NCBI GenBank assembly: GCA_016946835.1
Contig: JACVTC010000052.1
Span: 522,501-586,500, forward strand
Length of the DNA stretch: 64,000 nucleotides
DNA from: Neocallimastix lanati (nom. inval.)
Lineage: Eukaryota; Neocallimastigomycota; Neocallimastigomycetes; Neocallimastigales; Neocallimastigaceae
Direction: 5' to 3'
Every line of letters begins with the position of its first letter. Position 1 is the stretch's first letter. The translations under genes were made by a program, and so were the position numbers. Shown one piece after another: positions 43,569 through 58,300 of this stretch. Under the pieces are notes generated by a model. It saw nothing but the letters and a program-made list of their open reading frames with translations, was not told the DNA's origin and searched no databases.

Positions 43569-46500
43569 ATTATGTTACTTTAAATAATTTAGTTTATAAA
43601 AATTTTAATTTAAATAAATTAAATTGAAATATCAAAGTAAATAATAATTGTTATATTTAAATTTTTATGTATAAATATAATTTATTATTATTTGGAATCT
43701 TAAACACAAAAATTAGTTTGTTTTTTATTTTAATAAGCCGTTAATAAAATGTTTTCATCCGTTATATACTGATATTTTTTTGGTTTTTTATTAAAATATT
43801 TAAAAAACTTTAAAAAGATACCTTCCTTTTTTTTTTTAATTTATTATAATATTACATATAGAAAGGTATTTACAATGAAAATTTATATACATATATGATA
43901 ATTTTATAATAATTTTATAATATCAAACAATAAAAAAAAAAAAAGATATTAAAATTTACTATTATTTTTAAAAAAAATATACAATAAAAAAAAATAAATT
44001 AATTAATAAAAATTTATTTATAGTCATTTATGTATATTACATAAATACTTTATTTTTTAAAAAAAAAAAAATTATATAATATAAAAGGATTATTATAACC
44101 ATATTTTTTAAATTTGAAGACTTAATGCTATATTAATTTATTAACAAACTTATACAATTAGAATTATTATAAATAATTAAAATGAATATGTTTATGTCAA
44201 TAATTTAGATAAAAATTGAAATTTATTTAAAACCAAAAAAAATTGTAAATATATAAAAATTTAAGTATATATAAGAATAATTATATAATAATTTTAAAAT
44301 GGAGTTTATTAATATTAGTATTATTTATTAAATAATTATATAATCGAACTTAGATATTTATATTAATAAAAACAAGTTAAATAGCATTTTTTTTACATTA
44401 AAGACTTAATTAAATCGTAGATACCTTTTTAATTATGAGGACTACAAATAGTAATTTGTATTAAAGGATTAGATTGTAATATAATCTAACCTTTTTAAAA
44501 TATTATTTTGTTTATAATAATAAAATATAAATTATTAATAAATAATAAAATAAATAATAATAAATAATTAATTATAGAATGCTTTAATATTAATAATGAT
44601 TAATAATAAATAATAAAATAAATAATAAATAATAAATAATTAATTATAGAATGCTTTAATATTAATAATGATTAATAATAAATAGTATTTTTCGAGAAAA
44701 AAAAATATATTTGATACTACTACTGTTAATAATGATAGTAATAGTTTTAATGACAAATAATAATTGATATTTAATAATAATAAAAATAACTTAATAATAG
44801 AAATAAAATAATTAATAAAAAAAAATATAATACTAATAATAAAAATAAAATATAATAAAACTAGAGTACTACCAATAATAAAATTATAAAAATGAAACCG
44901 GAACATAACGATGATAAAATTGTAATAAAATAATTATAAAATAAAAATAAAATATAATAATAATAATAATAATAAAATGATACTAAAATATAATAATAAT
45001 TAAATATAATTAAAATATAATAGTAATAATTAAATAATAACAAAATAAAACTAAAATATAATATTAATAATAAAATAAAACTAGAATATAATAATAAAAT
45101 TATATAAATTAATAGTATAAAATATCAAAAATAATAGAATAGAATAGTTCATTACATTTACATAAAATGGATTGTATACACTATTTGTAATGTAAATGTA
45201 TTATACATTTTTTAGATTTATTTATTTATTTATTTATTTATTTATTTTTTATTTCTATATATTTTTTAAAAAAGAATAAAAGAGAAAAAAGAAATAAATT
45301 GAGATTTAATAAAAATGATTGGTTAATATTCAAAATAATTTTTTATTTCATCATAACTAAAAAATGGTTTGGCGAATATAATATATGAATTAGGATTATG
45401 TGTGTTTTTTTTTCTTTTAGAAATTATTATTTTTTTTAATATAAAATAATGATCTCAATACATTGATATTTTCATATAAAGCTTACATATTACTATTATA
45501 ATCTAATATGTTATCTATAATATTACATTAATGTAATAAACCATAAAAAGTTTACTGATCAAATGTAATATAATTAAAAATTAAATAATAATAAATAATA
45601 AATAATTGAATAACTAAATAATAAATAATAAAATAATAAATAAATAAATAATAAATAAATAAAGAATAATAAATAATAATTTATAAAGATTAAATATATA
45701 ATAAATAATAAAAAATAAAAAATAAATAATAAAGAGAATTATTAATAAATAATAAATAATAAATAATAAATAATAAATAATTATTGTTTTTATTTGATAG
45801 GAATTATGCCTTATAAATATTTTCAGTACTTAGTTAAATGTAAATCATTTTATTTTATTATTATTATATTTTTTTTTAAATTATCTATTATTATAATAAT
45901 TAATCATTTCATTCGGTTTTTGTGAGCTTTAATTATGAAGTATAACAAGAAAATATCATAAAGTTGAAATTGATTTTCAGAGCTATTTTTATTTTTGATT
46001 TATATATTATAATTTTTTTTTTTTTTAAAAAGAAATAATAATATGAATAAAGAGTAGACAAATTTGGATATATTTTTTAAAGAAATGATTTTAGTAATAG
46101 CAGATTTTAAATGAATCAAACAGATAATATAGATATTTAAATTCTATTGAATGAATATATAGGTTTAACGAACTTTTTTTTTTTTATTTATGAAAACTGA
46201 ATAATAAAATAATAAAATAATAATAATAGCATTATCAATGTTAGTATTATTCATATTATCATTATTAATTCATTTAATTAATGCCTTAAAATTATCTTTA
46301 TTGAACTTTATTGTTATTTTTATAGCTTATTATCATTATTAACACCACCAAGTTCTCATTAGGGTGTTTAAGCATTGATTTATAAGTACTTTCAAAAAAA
46401 AAAAAAAAAAAGTTTAAATCTAAAATATATGACATATAATTATATAAAAATATGGCTTTCTCTTAAATATAATTATTAATCCTTGTTATGTAAATTGTAG

Positions 46501-47756
46501 AAAAATACTATATTGTTATTTGGCAAATAATAAATAAGTATGGCTTTGAATAAAAAAGTGTATCATACGTTTTAGATTTATTTGCAAAAACTTGCTAGTT
46601 TATTCATTAAGTCATGATAATTTATATATAAAATTATTATTCAATTATAAATTTTTTTTGATAATTGATCTAAATGTAACAATTTTTTTAATTATTTCTT
46701 TTTTTGGTTATAAAAATAATCAAAAAAAAAAATAGATTAATATTTTAATATATTTAATTCAATATAATTAATATATAAATAAACGAAAATTATATATAAA
46801 TAAGTATTTTTCATATTTTATTTTGGTATTTCTTTTTTAATTTTTTATTATCATAAAAATATAATACAAGTTAATTGTAATTTATGGTATAATATATTAT
46901 AATATATAAATATAATATATATCATTTATTTCGATATATTCTTTTCTTTCTTAAAAATTCGAAATAAATTAATATAATTCATATATTATGAATAAAATAA
47001 ACATATAGTATAATTAATTGATTTTATATTGCAAACTATTATAATTGAAATTTATTAATGTATAATACATCATTCTACACTTCAATTGTTTATACCAATA
47101 AAATAATAAATCAATTACATTTTATCCATTTTATTTATTATAATAAAATTTACTGTTTTATATTTAAATAAATTTGTAATAAAATTATTTATTTATTTAT
47201 TTATTTTATTTTCATTTTATCTAAATTTGATTTATTATAAGGTAAATTACAAATAAAATAAAAAAAATTTTTTTTAGTTAAAATGGATTTTTATTGGATC
47301 TATGGATGATCAATTTTTTCCCTTATATTGTTTAATATAATATTCAATATATTGTAATTGACTGATTTCAATTGAATCGAATTTAGAAATAATAGGAATA
47401 ATTTAAATTTTTTCATTATACTATTATAGGATATGAAAATGGAAAGAACAAATCATTTTTCTAGGTGTTAATTTTAACATCCGGATTTCCTTTTGGCCAA
47501 TAAAAAATAAAAAAATCAATTAAAAAATAAAAAAAATCAATTATTAAAGTAACTTTATTATAAACTTTTTATTTTTATTTTTTCATAAAAAATTTATTAA
47601 TACGAAAAATAGATTTATATATTAATTATATATTATTATTATATTATAATATATTAATGTTTACTATGAAATTAAGAATTTCGTTTTTGATACTAACCAA
47701 ACTAAATAAAAAATAATTATATTATAATAAATAATAAGGTATTAAATAAATTATAA

Positions 47757-47966
47757 TAAATAATAATAATAATAAATAATAAATAATAAATAATAAATAA
47801 TAAATAATAAATAATAAATAATAAATAATAAATAATAAATAATAAATAATAAATAATAAATAATAAATAATAAATAATAAATAATAAATAATAAATAATA
47901 AATAATAAATAATAAATAATAAATAATAAATAATAATAATAAATAATAAATAATAAATAATATGAA
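47757..47966. repeat. TAATAAA heptamer array
   Basis: About 28 tandem TAATAAA units with rare TAA insertions. Opposite-strand counterpart of the array at 17.7-18.0 kb. Confidence 0.93.
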
Positions 47967-48289
47967 TTAATATTTTATTATTTATAACATTTCGTAATAA
48001 AAATTACAATAATGAAAGGAGATATTTTTAAATCATTTATTTAAAATTACGGATATTAATTTTTTAAATTTTTTTGGGCTTGATATTTAAAGATTTAAAG
48101 GTAGAATTTTGGTTATAAAAAGTATAGACTATCTATATTAATTCACTATATATAGTTTAACTACTAATACCTTTAAATTTGAGTCCATATTATTCAATTA
48201 TAAACTCAACTAATTATGGAATTTTACAAATAATAGATAGTTCTATATTTTATATATAATAATAATTATTGATGAATAATGAATGATAA

Positions 48290-48440
48290 ATAATAAAATA
48301 ATAAATAATAAATAATAAATAATAAATAATAAATAATAAATAATAAATAATAAATAATTAAATAATAAATAATAAATAATAAATAATTAATGATTAATAA
48401 TAAATAATAAATAATTAATGATTAATAATAAATAATAAAT
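48290..48440. repeat. TAATAAA heptamer array, imperfect
   Basis: A second, more degenerate array of the same unit with TAATTAATGAT interruptions. Confidence 0.88.
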
Positions 48441-50691
48441 AATAATAATAAATAATTAATGGTTAATAATAAATAATAAAATAATATGAAATAATGATAA
48501 TAGTACTTTAAAATGAGAAGCTTTTATTTCTAATTAGTACTAATTAATACTAATTAATTAAGCAACCCAGAAAGTAAAAAATATTGTAGTTAAAGTATCA
48601 ACAATCATCAATATTATAAAACATTTAATTTATTATGAATGTGAAAATACAATGAATTTATATAATAACGTATTTTTTTTTTTTTTTATTGTAATAATAG
48701 ATAAATATAAAAAGATAAATAATAAATGTTTTTTTTTTTGTTAAATTTCATATATATATACTATTATATATTATTATATATAATAATATTATAATGAAGG
48801 AAATTTAAGTATATATTTTTATATTTAGTTTAAAATGGAAGAATCATAAAATGAAAATATATATATTATAATACATATAATTATATTAAATTTATACGAA
48901 TGAATATTTATATCTAACCCTGAAAGATATAAGGATAAATATAATTGAATAATAATAACATATAAATATGATTATTATATAGCTATTATTGATTTATTTT
49001 TTTACTTTTTAGTCTATATTATATTTATCAATTTTGGAATTCTGTTTTTTTAATTATAATATTACTTCTAATATCAAATAAATATTTTAGTATCCTTTTA
49101 CTGGTAGCAATACTTTTTAAGTTGAGTTAATGATACTAGTTTTAAAAATTTTTTTTTTCTAATACTTGTATGATCTGAATATTGCTATTTTAATTGCTGC
49201 TAATAATAATAATAATAATAAATAAATAACAAAATTTTTATTATTTGCTATTTTTCATTTCATATATCATCGAATAAAAATAAATATAAAAAAAATAATT
49301 ATTATTAAAAAAATCATAATAATAATAATAAGAATAAAAACGTTTAATACAATTACGTAATTCTTTTTTATTTTTTTTTCTATTAATTATATATTTGATT
49401 TCAAGGGTTCTCCATATTTTCATATAGTAATTTTTCTTTTTTTTTTTCTATATATTTTTATGTATTTAATTTTAAATATTATTTTTTATATTCTAATATA
49501 TAATTTCATATTCTTATATATAATTTTATATTCTTTATATTTATTTTATATAATTTAAATAATTATTATTATTATTATTTTTTTTTAATAAATAATATAC
49601 CTTCTATTTCTATTTACGCATATATTTTATATTTATTTTATTCTATTTTTATTTTATATTCTATATTTTATTTTTTTTATATCTCAAGTAGTTACTTTCC
49701 ATATATTAAAAATTAAAAAAGTAATACATTCAATATAAATTTAATATATGGAATAAATGATATGATCCATAAAAAATTAATTTATACTTGTAATTTACGT
49801 ATAAATATATTGAATCATATATTAATACGTAATCTAATTCAAGTTTATATAATTGGTTATATTAAAAAATGGATTACCCTTTTTTACCATTTCTTTCCAT
49901 TTATATATTTTTAATATATATATTTATATTTATAAGAATATTAAATATTTATATAGACTGAATTGAATTGAGTGTATTATGTAATCAATAGTCATAATAT
50001 ATATAATATATAAGAATAAGTATTATTATATATAATTTAAAAATAAAAAAAAGTCGAAAAATGGAATTTTAAGCATTCAACTCTGTTAACTTAATCTTTT
50101 AGCTTTGTATTAATGATATATTATACATTAATTAATAGTAATAATGTAATTATGATGAATATAGAATAAGAATAGTGATAATGAATCAGTTATAATTAAT
50201 TAATATATAATTAATACATATTAAAATCTTGAATGTTTTTTACTTGAAAATGCCCAAGAATCATATTAAAAACTATGGATGTGTTGCTATCACTGGAGTC
50301 AGTGTTAATGTATAATATTTTATTACTTTTTAATTTAATTTTAAGAGTTTTAATTAGAAATTATCATTAAATAAATAATTCAAATTATTGTTAAAATGAA
50401 AATTTTATTTGATACAGAAAATGGAAAAATATCGAATAATGATAAATGAATATCTTATATATTTTAGTAAATAATTATAGCAATTTGAATTCTTTTTTGT
50501 TAGTATTAAAGTGGAAATGAATAATAAATATAATTTTTAATACTATTATAGCCTATAGAATATTTAATTATATCAATATATAATAGATAATTTTGTGGTT
50601 TTATTGATCTGAAATATGAGTAACAATTATGTTTTTTTCTTTTATCGAGGAAAAGTGTTTTAAGACACAAACAAAATGTTTAATATATCAA

Positions 50692-50809
<118 letters not shown>

Positions 50810-52025
50810 GATGAATTACGTAATATATAACTATAAAAAAAATATATTTTTTTAAAATTATTTATTAATCACCATAAATAATTGAATAATAGTAGATAAT
50901 AAATTATAATTATTAAACAAAGAATAAAGCAATTAATGATAATTATATAATTTATATTAATATTATATATATGTAAATAATAATTATTTAGTAATCTTAT
51001 ATGCAATTATTATTAAGCAAATATTATATTATTATAATTATAATAAAATATATATAAAATATATTTTTACTTATAAATATAAACAATTATATAAATAAAT
51101 AAATAATTAAAATTTAAATAAATAAATTATTTATATATAAGTGAAAATAATTAATAAATTTTCTAATACATTAATTATAAATTAAATGTATTCAATTTAA
51201 TATATCACCCATTTTTGGTCAAATCAATCAATTGTAATAATATAAAAAAAAAAAACTTTTTTTAAAACTATATATATAAAAATGTATTATTCTATTTTCA
51301 ATATATTAGATTTTATTATAGGAATATGTTAAATAATATAATATAATATATTATTAATATAAAATATTAAATCAATTTAAATTAAAAATGGAATTAGTGT
51401 ATGAATACACTATACAATATGTGGAAATTTTTTATATATTAATATATAAAATATTATATATACTAATATAAAATATTTATTTATAATATATATTTATAAT
51501 ATATTTTTATATTATTTTATATAATATAAAAAAATTCATAATAAAATTAATTTAGTATAAATTTTTTCTAAAAATTCTCTATAATATATTTACAATTAAT
51601 TTTAAATATATTTTAGAGTATATTAATTCTACATAATAAATAACTATTTTCTTTTTCCTATTGTATTTAATAATACGAATGTATTAATGGAAAAAATTTT
51701 AGAAAATAATTATTTTATATGGTAATATTATATATTTTATTTATATAACCAAATTTAATAAAATACAAATATACAAACATATATATAATGATTAAAGTAA
51801 ATCATCCTTTTTATAAGATAATATATTTTTATTTATATTATTAATATATATATTTTATTATATACAATATATTAAAATTATTATCCATTTGAAAAAAATT
51901 TTTTATTAATTTTTCATTAATGATAAAATAAAAAAAAAAAAAAAGATTTCTAAATTTTTTCTTCTTTTCTTTTTTTTTTTACTTCACATTTTTTTTATCA
52001 TTTAAAAAAATAACATTTATTGAAA

Positions 52026-52386
52026 ATGATTTCAAATCAAATTTCATCTAGTGCTAAGGTTGCAGGTAAAGATTGATTAGTACTAGAATAAAAAATGTGT
52101 AAATTGAAAATATGCTCCAAATTTGTGAATAAAATAAAAAAGGAAAATTTATTGCAAAGGAAGCAGAAAAAAAAAATAATAAATTATTCGCTGTATTAGT
52201 GATGCGAAAAAGAAAATAATAAATATTGACTATTCTTATTTATTTTATTTTAAAATTCTTTTCTTTATGCCTAAAAAATTAAGAATAAGAGTTTAAAATA
52301 TATAAATTAAAATAGCAATAAAATTGAAAATTGAAGTCATTAAAATGAATAGAAAGTAGATGACGTATATTTAGAAACAGTAAAAA

Positions 52387-52426
<40 letters not shown>

Positions 52427-53861
52427 TATAAGATTTAAATTAAATGTTTTAGATTTACTAAAACAAAATATAATGAAAAATGTAAATTTTGCAAAATATG
52501 TTCAAAAACTAAATAAATGTGTATTTTAATAAAAGTGAAATTAATATTATAGATATAGTAATCTACATATATATGTACAAATAAGATATTTAAATATTAT
52601 TATTATATGATTATATTGAAAGTTGGACTGTATTATTATTAATAGAAATGGAATAATTAAATAAAAGATATGTTTATATAATGAAGCATATTTTCTTAAT
52701 GAAAATAGTATTTAAATCTTATTTATTTTTATGTATTATGTATTAATAACATTATTAATTTATAAATAAATCAAATTAAAATAATAGCTTCCGCTGTCAG
52801 CAAGAGATTATACTCTACTGCCTACGAACAAACCTTAAAGAACCTTCTTATCAACAAGAACACTAAGGTTATTACTCAAGGTTTCACTGGTAAACAAGTA
52901 AGTGATTGAGAAATAAATAATAATAATAATAAAAACACAATAAAAGTTGTAATATTATTTTTATTTAATAGTAAAGATTGCATACTAATATAATCTTACT
53001 TATTTTTAATTTAATTAGGGTACTTTCCACGCCAAGAATGCTCTTGCCTACGGTACCAAGATGCTCGGTGGTGTTTCTCCAAAGAAGGCCGGTACTACTC
53101 ACTTAGGTCTTCCAGTTTACAAGTCTGTTCAAGATGCTTGCAATGCCCTTCACCCAGATGCTTCTGTTATCTACGTCCCACCACCAGGTGCTGCTGCCGC
53201 CATCTTAGAAGCCATTGAAGCTGAAGTTCCATTAGTTGTCTGTATTACTGAAGGTATTCCACAACAAGATATGGTTAAGGTTGTTGATGCTCTTAACTCT
53301 CAATCTAAGACCAGACTTGTTGGTCCAAACTGTCCAGGTGTTATTAAGGCTGAAGAATGTAAGATTGGTATTATGCCAGGTCACATTCACACTAAGGGTA
53401 GAATCGGTATTGTTTCCCGTTCTGGTACTCTTACTTACGAAGCTGTTAACCAAACCACTAAGGCTGGTTTAGGTCAAACTCTTGTCTACGGTATTGGTGG
53501 TGATCCATTCAACGGTACCAACTTCATTGATGCTCTTAAGATCTTCCTTAACGATGAAAGCACCGATGGTATCATCCTTATTGGTGAAATTGGTGGTTCT
53601 GCTGAAGAAGAAGCTTCCGAATTCCTTAAGCAATACAACCTTACTCGTAAGGTTCCAAAGCCAGTTGTTTCCTTCATTGCTGGTCGTACTGCTCCACCAG
53701 GCCGTCGTATGGGTCACGCTGGTGCTATTGTAGCCGGTGGTAAGGGTGGTGCTGACGACAAGGTCAAGGCTCTCAGATCTGCTGGTGTTGTCGTCTCTGC
53801 CTCTCCAGCTCAAATGGGTGAAAAGTTAAAGGCTACTTTCGTTGCTCGTAACTTACTTTAA
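52026..53861 (+). CDS. Succinyl-CoA synthetase alpha subunit, probably hydrogenosomal
   Basis: Three exons, 52026-52065, 52788-52897 and 53019-53861, phases closing to 330 residues. The enzyme interconverts succinyl-CoA, ADP and phosphate with succinate, CoA and ATP. In anaerobic fungi it makes ATP in the hydrogenosome with a beta subunit, which is not in this window. The first 25 or so residues ([20 protein letters not shown]) are Ser/Ala-rich with basic residues and no acids, as in hydrogenosomal/mitochondrial presequences. The CoA-binding Rossmann domain follows ([28 protein letters not shown]). The ligase domain carries the phospho-histidine, about His283 in [11 protein letters not shown]. 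Length fits the family. The strong bias to GGT/GCC/AAG codons indicates high expression. The presequence is encoded by exon 1 and the start of exon 2; the 722-bp first intron is long for this window. Confidence 0.96.
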
Positions 53862-54683
53862 ATGATTTAATTTAAAAAGGGTAAATATTATTATATATAT
53901 ATATATAGAATAATAATTTGATGTTATTTTAATTTTAAATAATTATAAATACTAATTAATTATTTTATTGTTTTTTTTATATTATTATATTAAAATTTCT
54001 TGTGGACAATTTTAATTTAATTATTTGAACGTTTATCCCTTTTTATGATTGAATTTAATAAATTGATAAAAAAAAAAACAGGGATTTTAAAATATAATAT
54101 AACAATAAACTATATATAATAAATTAAAAATAAAAAAAAAGAAGAAAAGGGAAAAAAACAGAGAAAAAATAATATTAATTCCAATAAACAAATAAAATAA
54201 AATATAATAAACAAATTTTTTTTTAAAAATAAATCAATAAAATAAAATTCAAATAAAAAAAAAATAAATAAACAAATAAAATAACTAATAAAAAAAAATA
54301 AAAAATAAAGAAATGTGATTTTTATTTTCTATTCTTATTTAAAGTAAATTTTAAAATAATAACATAATTTATTCAAATAAAATTAGAAAAAAAAAAAAGA
54401 TCGAAATTAACAAAAGAATTTATTACTTTTTTTATTTTTTTTTTATTTAAATTATTGTTTTTATTTTTGTATTATGAATAAGTATATATTTTTTTTTTTT
54501 TTGTAATTGGAAGTATTATTTAATGGTTGTTGAAATTTGGAAGTGATTGAAGGAGGGGTTAGTTTGAAAGAAATAATAGCATATATTGATGTTAATAAAA
54601 CAGTATTGTTTTGTTTATTTTTTAATTTTTTTAATTTTTATTTTTTTTTTCTTTTTATTACATGTATTATTTTTCAAATATTT
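53862..54683. other. Spacer between SCS alpha and the LINE cluster
   Basis: AT-rich. From about 54600 to 54683 the sequence (TTTATTACATGTATT, then CAAATATTTA) resembles the 3' untranslated end of the LINE at 59930-59985, so it may be a scrap of an older copy. No gene seen. Confidence 0.5.
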
Positions 54684-54842
54684 AGTTCCCCGAGCAGGGG
54701 TGTACTCGATTTATGTATTTAAATCGCCTGCAAGGGGAATTAACTTTACTCTTATAAAGTAGATCCACAGTACTGGTGCAAAATAGTAGTAAAGTTATAT
54801 TTTGTGTTAATTAATAACATTATGCGCAATGGTAATGTTATT
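54684..54842 (+). ncRNA. Series of stem-loops at the LINE 5' end
   Basis: Nested helices: 54684-54691 with 54734-54741 (AGTTCCCC/GGGGAATT, 8 bp, one G-T). Inside it, 54694-54698 with 54727-54731 (GCAGG/CCTGC), then 54707-54713 with 54720-54726 (CGATTTA/TAAATCG), stacked directly on the previous helix. Then a perfect 10-bp hairpin TAACTTTACT/AGTAAAGTTA (54741-54750, 54788-54797), and another, AATAACATTA/TAATGTTATT (54813-54822, 54833-54842), with a 10-base loop. I could not match the hammerhead, twister or HDV-like ribozyme cores. The role is unknown; an RNA element for translation, packaging or 5' processing is possible. Confidence 0.6.
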
Positions 54843-55345
54843 GGTAAAATTTTTCTGGTGAACACTCACTGCGGAATATAATGGTGCATTTTTGGAACAT
54901 TGTTAAATAAGTTACACCCAAGAATTAGTAATACATTTTCATTGTATTTCTATTTTCATGTAGTATTACTATTCTCATGTAAGAATCTATTGTATTCAAT
55001 TGTATTTCAACTTTATATTTCATGTATCACGTTGTAAGAGATTGATTCACTCTAAATCTTGTAGTAATTTATTTAACTCTTTACTAATTTTGTGCCATTT
55101 TATTTCATCAATTCAATCTTAGTCATTAAATACTTTATGATATTCAATTTAAATAATATACTGAAAAAAGTGCTAAATCAAATTATTTTTCAATCATTCA
55201 ACAAACTACTAATTATCGAAATTATTTACTCCAAAAAGATATAAAATTATTACAATTCTCATTATACTCAAGACTTTATATTAAAAATTGACTTTTTTTT
55301 ATTTTTTTTTTTTAGTTATTAATTTTTAGTTTTTTTATTACTATT

Positions 55346-58300
55346 ATGGAAATCCAATTTATAAGAAATAAGAATTTCATTCTAAGAGGTTCAAGGTGCC
55401 ACGGTATACCAATGGAGAATACGAAACTACTCTTTATCCGCGGACTTCGATCTTGGCCAGAAATCAAAATGAGAAGACATTTAAAGAAAACTCTGAATGA
55501 ATTAAATGATAAGGTTTTATCAGTTAAACGTATTGCTAATTTTAATGATGCATTCTTTAAAATTAAAATAGTAGGTAATGAAGAAGAATTAACATCTATT
55601 ACTGATTGTATTGTTAATAGTTTCAAACGTGCTTCAATTAATGTTATTAATTGTAGCAAAAGGAATCATAAATACAGTTTTTCTTCACTCAAAAAGAAAC
55701 ATTTTGCCTTATCAGAAAAAGTGAATTCATCTTATAATATCAACTTATTCACTACTTCAAATTCAAATGCAGATTCAAGTCAAAATTCAAATTCAAGTTC
55801 AAATACTGATTCATGTTCAAGTTCAAGTACTAGCTCAAGTTCAAGTTCAAGTACAAGTTTAAGTACAAGTTCAAGTACAGGTTCAAGTTCAAGTTCAAGT
55901 CCAAGTTCAAGTACAATTTCAAGTTCAAGTTCAAGTACAAGTTCAAGTACAAGTTCAAGTTCAAGTTCAAGTTCAAGTACAAGTTCCAGTTCAATTTCAA
56001 ATTTATGTTTAAATTCAGTTTCAAGCTCAGATTCAAATTCAAATTTCAGTTCAATCAATTATAATAATTCCAATAATATTAATAACACTCATATTAATAA
56101 TAATACAGTTAAAGAATTTTCTCTATGTGTCAGTTGGAATACTAATGGATGGAACTTTGATAAAAAAGACAGTGTTGAATTCTTTATTTCAATGTACAAA
56201 CCACTTTTCTTATGCTTTCAGGAAACAGGAAATGGTTCAGGTTCTAGCAGTAAATATCCATGTCGAGTATCATTAAAAAACTACAAACATTTCTTCAAAA
56301 AAGCTAATAATGAAATTCCCGGTAAAAGAGGTCTTTATATTGGGTTTCATAATTCTTGTCAAGCCTCTCTTGAAAACAACACTTATGAGTATATTATTTC
56401 CTTGTATACTTATAATTTTTGGAATTTCACTAAATGTTCTATTGGTAATGTGTACGTACCTCATAGTGGCCATAGCCTTCATGCTAGAGCTGCTAGAATT
56501 GAAATATTGTCTTGGTTAAATAGTCACTCTTCTCATCCTTCAATGTTGGTTGGTGATTTTAATTTACCTACTGAGAAATTAAGTAATTTGCTCTCTAAAT
56601 TTAGTAATTGGAAAATTCTTCCCTTATGGGGCTCCCCAATTTCATGGAGTAGAGGTAATAGAGAATCTGCTATAGATCATGCGATTGTCAATGATCATAT
56701 GTTAGATTTACTTTCATATGGTACTTTTATTGACTTTCCCCCCATTTCGGATCATAAACCTTTATTAATAAAAGGTAAATGTTTTTCATCAGTTAATTCA
56801 GATAATTCTTTCTCTCTGCCTAAAAAGACAGTTAAATGGGATAGATTAAAATGTATAAATGAAAAAGAATCAATTTTTGACAACAACTATTTTAGTGTAT
56901 TAGAGGAAGTGATTCCAGATCCTAATATTAGTATTGATGATATTTCAAAGAAATTTATTTCAACTTCATTCAATATTGCTAAGGAACTTAATATCACGTC
57001 AATTTCAGAAGTTCGAAAATCTTTTTTTCATATGTCGCAGAAAATATTTAATTTGCAAAAACTCAAAATGAAATTATATAAATCCATTAAAAGAAGAGGT
57101 TCTTATCATAATTTAGATGAATTTGAAGAATTAATTGATAAATATAATAGAATGTGCAAAATTATTCATCATATGTGTAATATTTATAGGAAAACTGAAT
57201 ACCAACATTGGATTAATACAGGATGTGAATATATGAAATCTCATAACCCTAAAAAAGCTTGGAAATGGCTTAAAACAACAGCAAAAGTAGATAAATTTAA
57301 AAATATGTCAAATTCTCCAGTAAAGGACAAAAATGGTAAACTAGCTACTTCTACTAAAGAACAGTTAGAAGTATGGCACAATCACTATAAAAAACTTGCT
57401 TCAAGTCATTCTGATATCAATAGTGCATTAATCGAATGGTCTAATAAATTTTCCAATGGAACAATTAGGTATACGAGACACAATGAATGGGATATAAATC
57501 AAGACATCAGTATAGAAGAAATTAGAGAAGCAATTTTGGCTACTCCAAATTATAAAGCTTCAGGCCCGGATGGAATTCCTATTGAATTTTATAAAGCTTT
57601 AATTCCTCCGGATGACGAAAATTCAGTAAATAATTCTTCTTCTGGTTTAAATTGTTTACAGAAGATATACTCAAGAATTTGGAATGGAGAATTTCCTAGC
57701 TCATGGAATGAAGCAAGTATTATATCTATTCCTAAAAAAGGAGATGATCTATCTGATTGTGACAATTATCGAGGTATCTCTCTGATTAACAATGGTATTA
57801 AACTCATTTCGAAAATAGTCTCCAAAAGAATTTCAGAATATGGACTTAAAAATAATTTTATTAGGCCAGAGCAATTTGGATTTCGTACTAAAGAAGAATG
57901 TGTTAGTTTATTTATTTCAATTCGAGAAATTTGTCAAAGGCGTAAAAATGATAATAAAGAAACTTACCTAGCTTTTCTAGATTTAAAAAAGGCATATGAT
58001 TCTGTTCCAATAGGTAATATTTTATATAAATTAGATGCTTTAGGTATTAGAGGTAAATGTTATCAATTTATAAAAAATCTATATTTGACATCCAAAGCTA
58101 GTGTTAAAATTGATGATCAATATTCGGAATCTTTTAATATTATGAAAGGAGTTAGACAAGGTTGTCCACTATCACCAATTCTTTTCAATCTTTTTATTAA
58201 TGACATTTTTAATGATGTTTCAGAACTTGGAATTCCTTTAGGCGAATCTAGATGTTGTGGTGGACTCTTTGCAGATGATATTGTTCTATGCGCACCATCA

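Noticed and set aside
44640-45043. Two minus-strand Tyr/Ile/Leu-rich frames
   Set aside because: Low-complexity AT repeat translations with no recognisable motif.
49241-49423. 60-residue minus-strand frame in the desert
   Set aside because: Basic/Tyr-rich composition expected from AT-rich DNA; no homology or splice partners seen.
53232-53813. Overlapping frames on both strands in the SCS alpha gene
   Set aside because: Shadows caused by its strong codon bias; only the sense frame matches the family.
54537-54722. 61-residue frame ahead of the LINE
   Set aside because: It starts without supporting context, runs through T-rich sequence and ends in the structured LINE leader; no domain.
54684-54741. 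tRNA gene or known self-cleaving ribozyme
   Set aside because: No tRNA arms or B box, and neither hammerhead (CUGAUGA/GAAA), twister nor HDV-like nested topology fits, so only a generic structured RNA is claimed.
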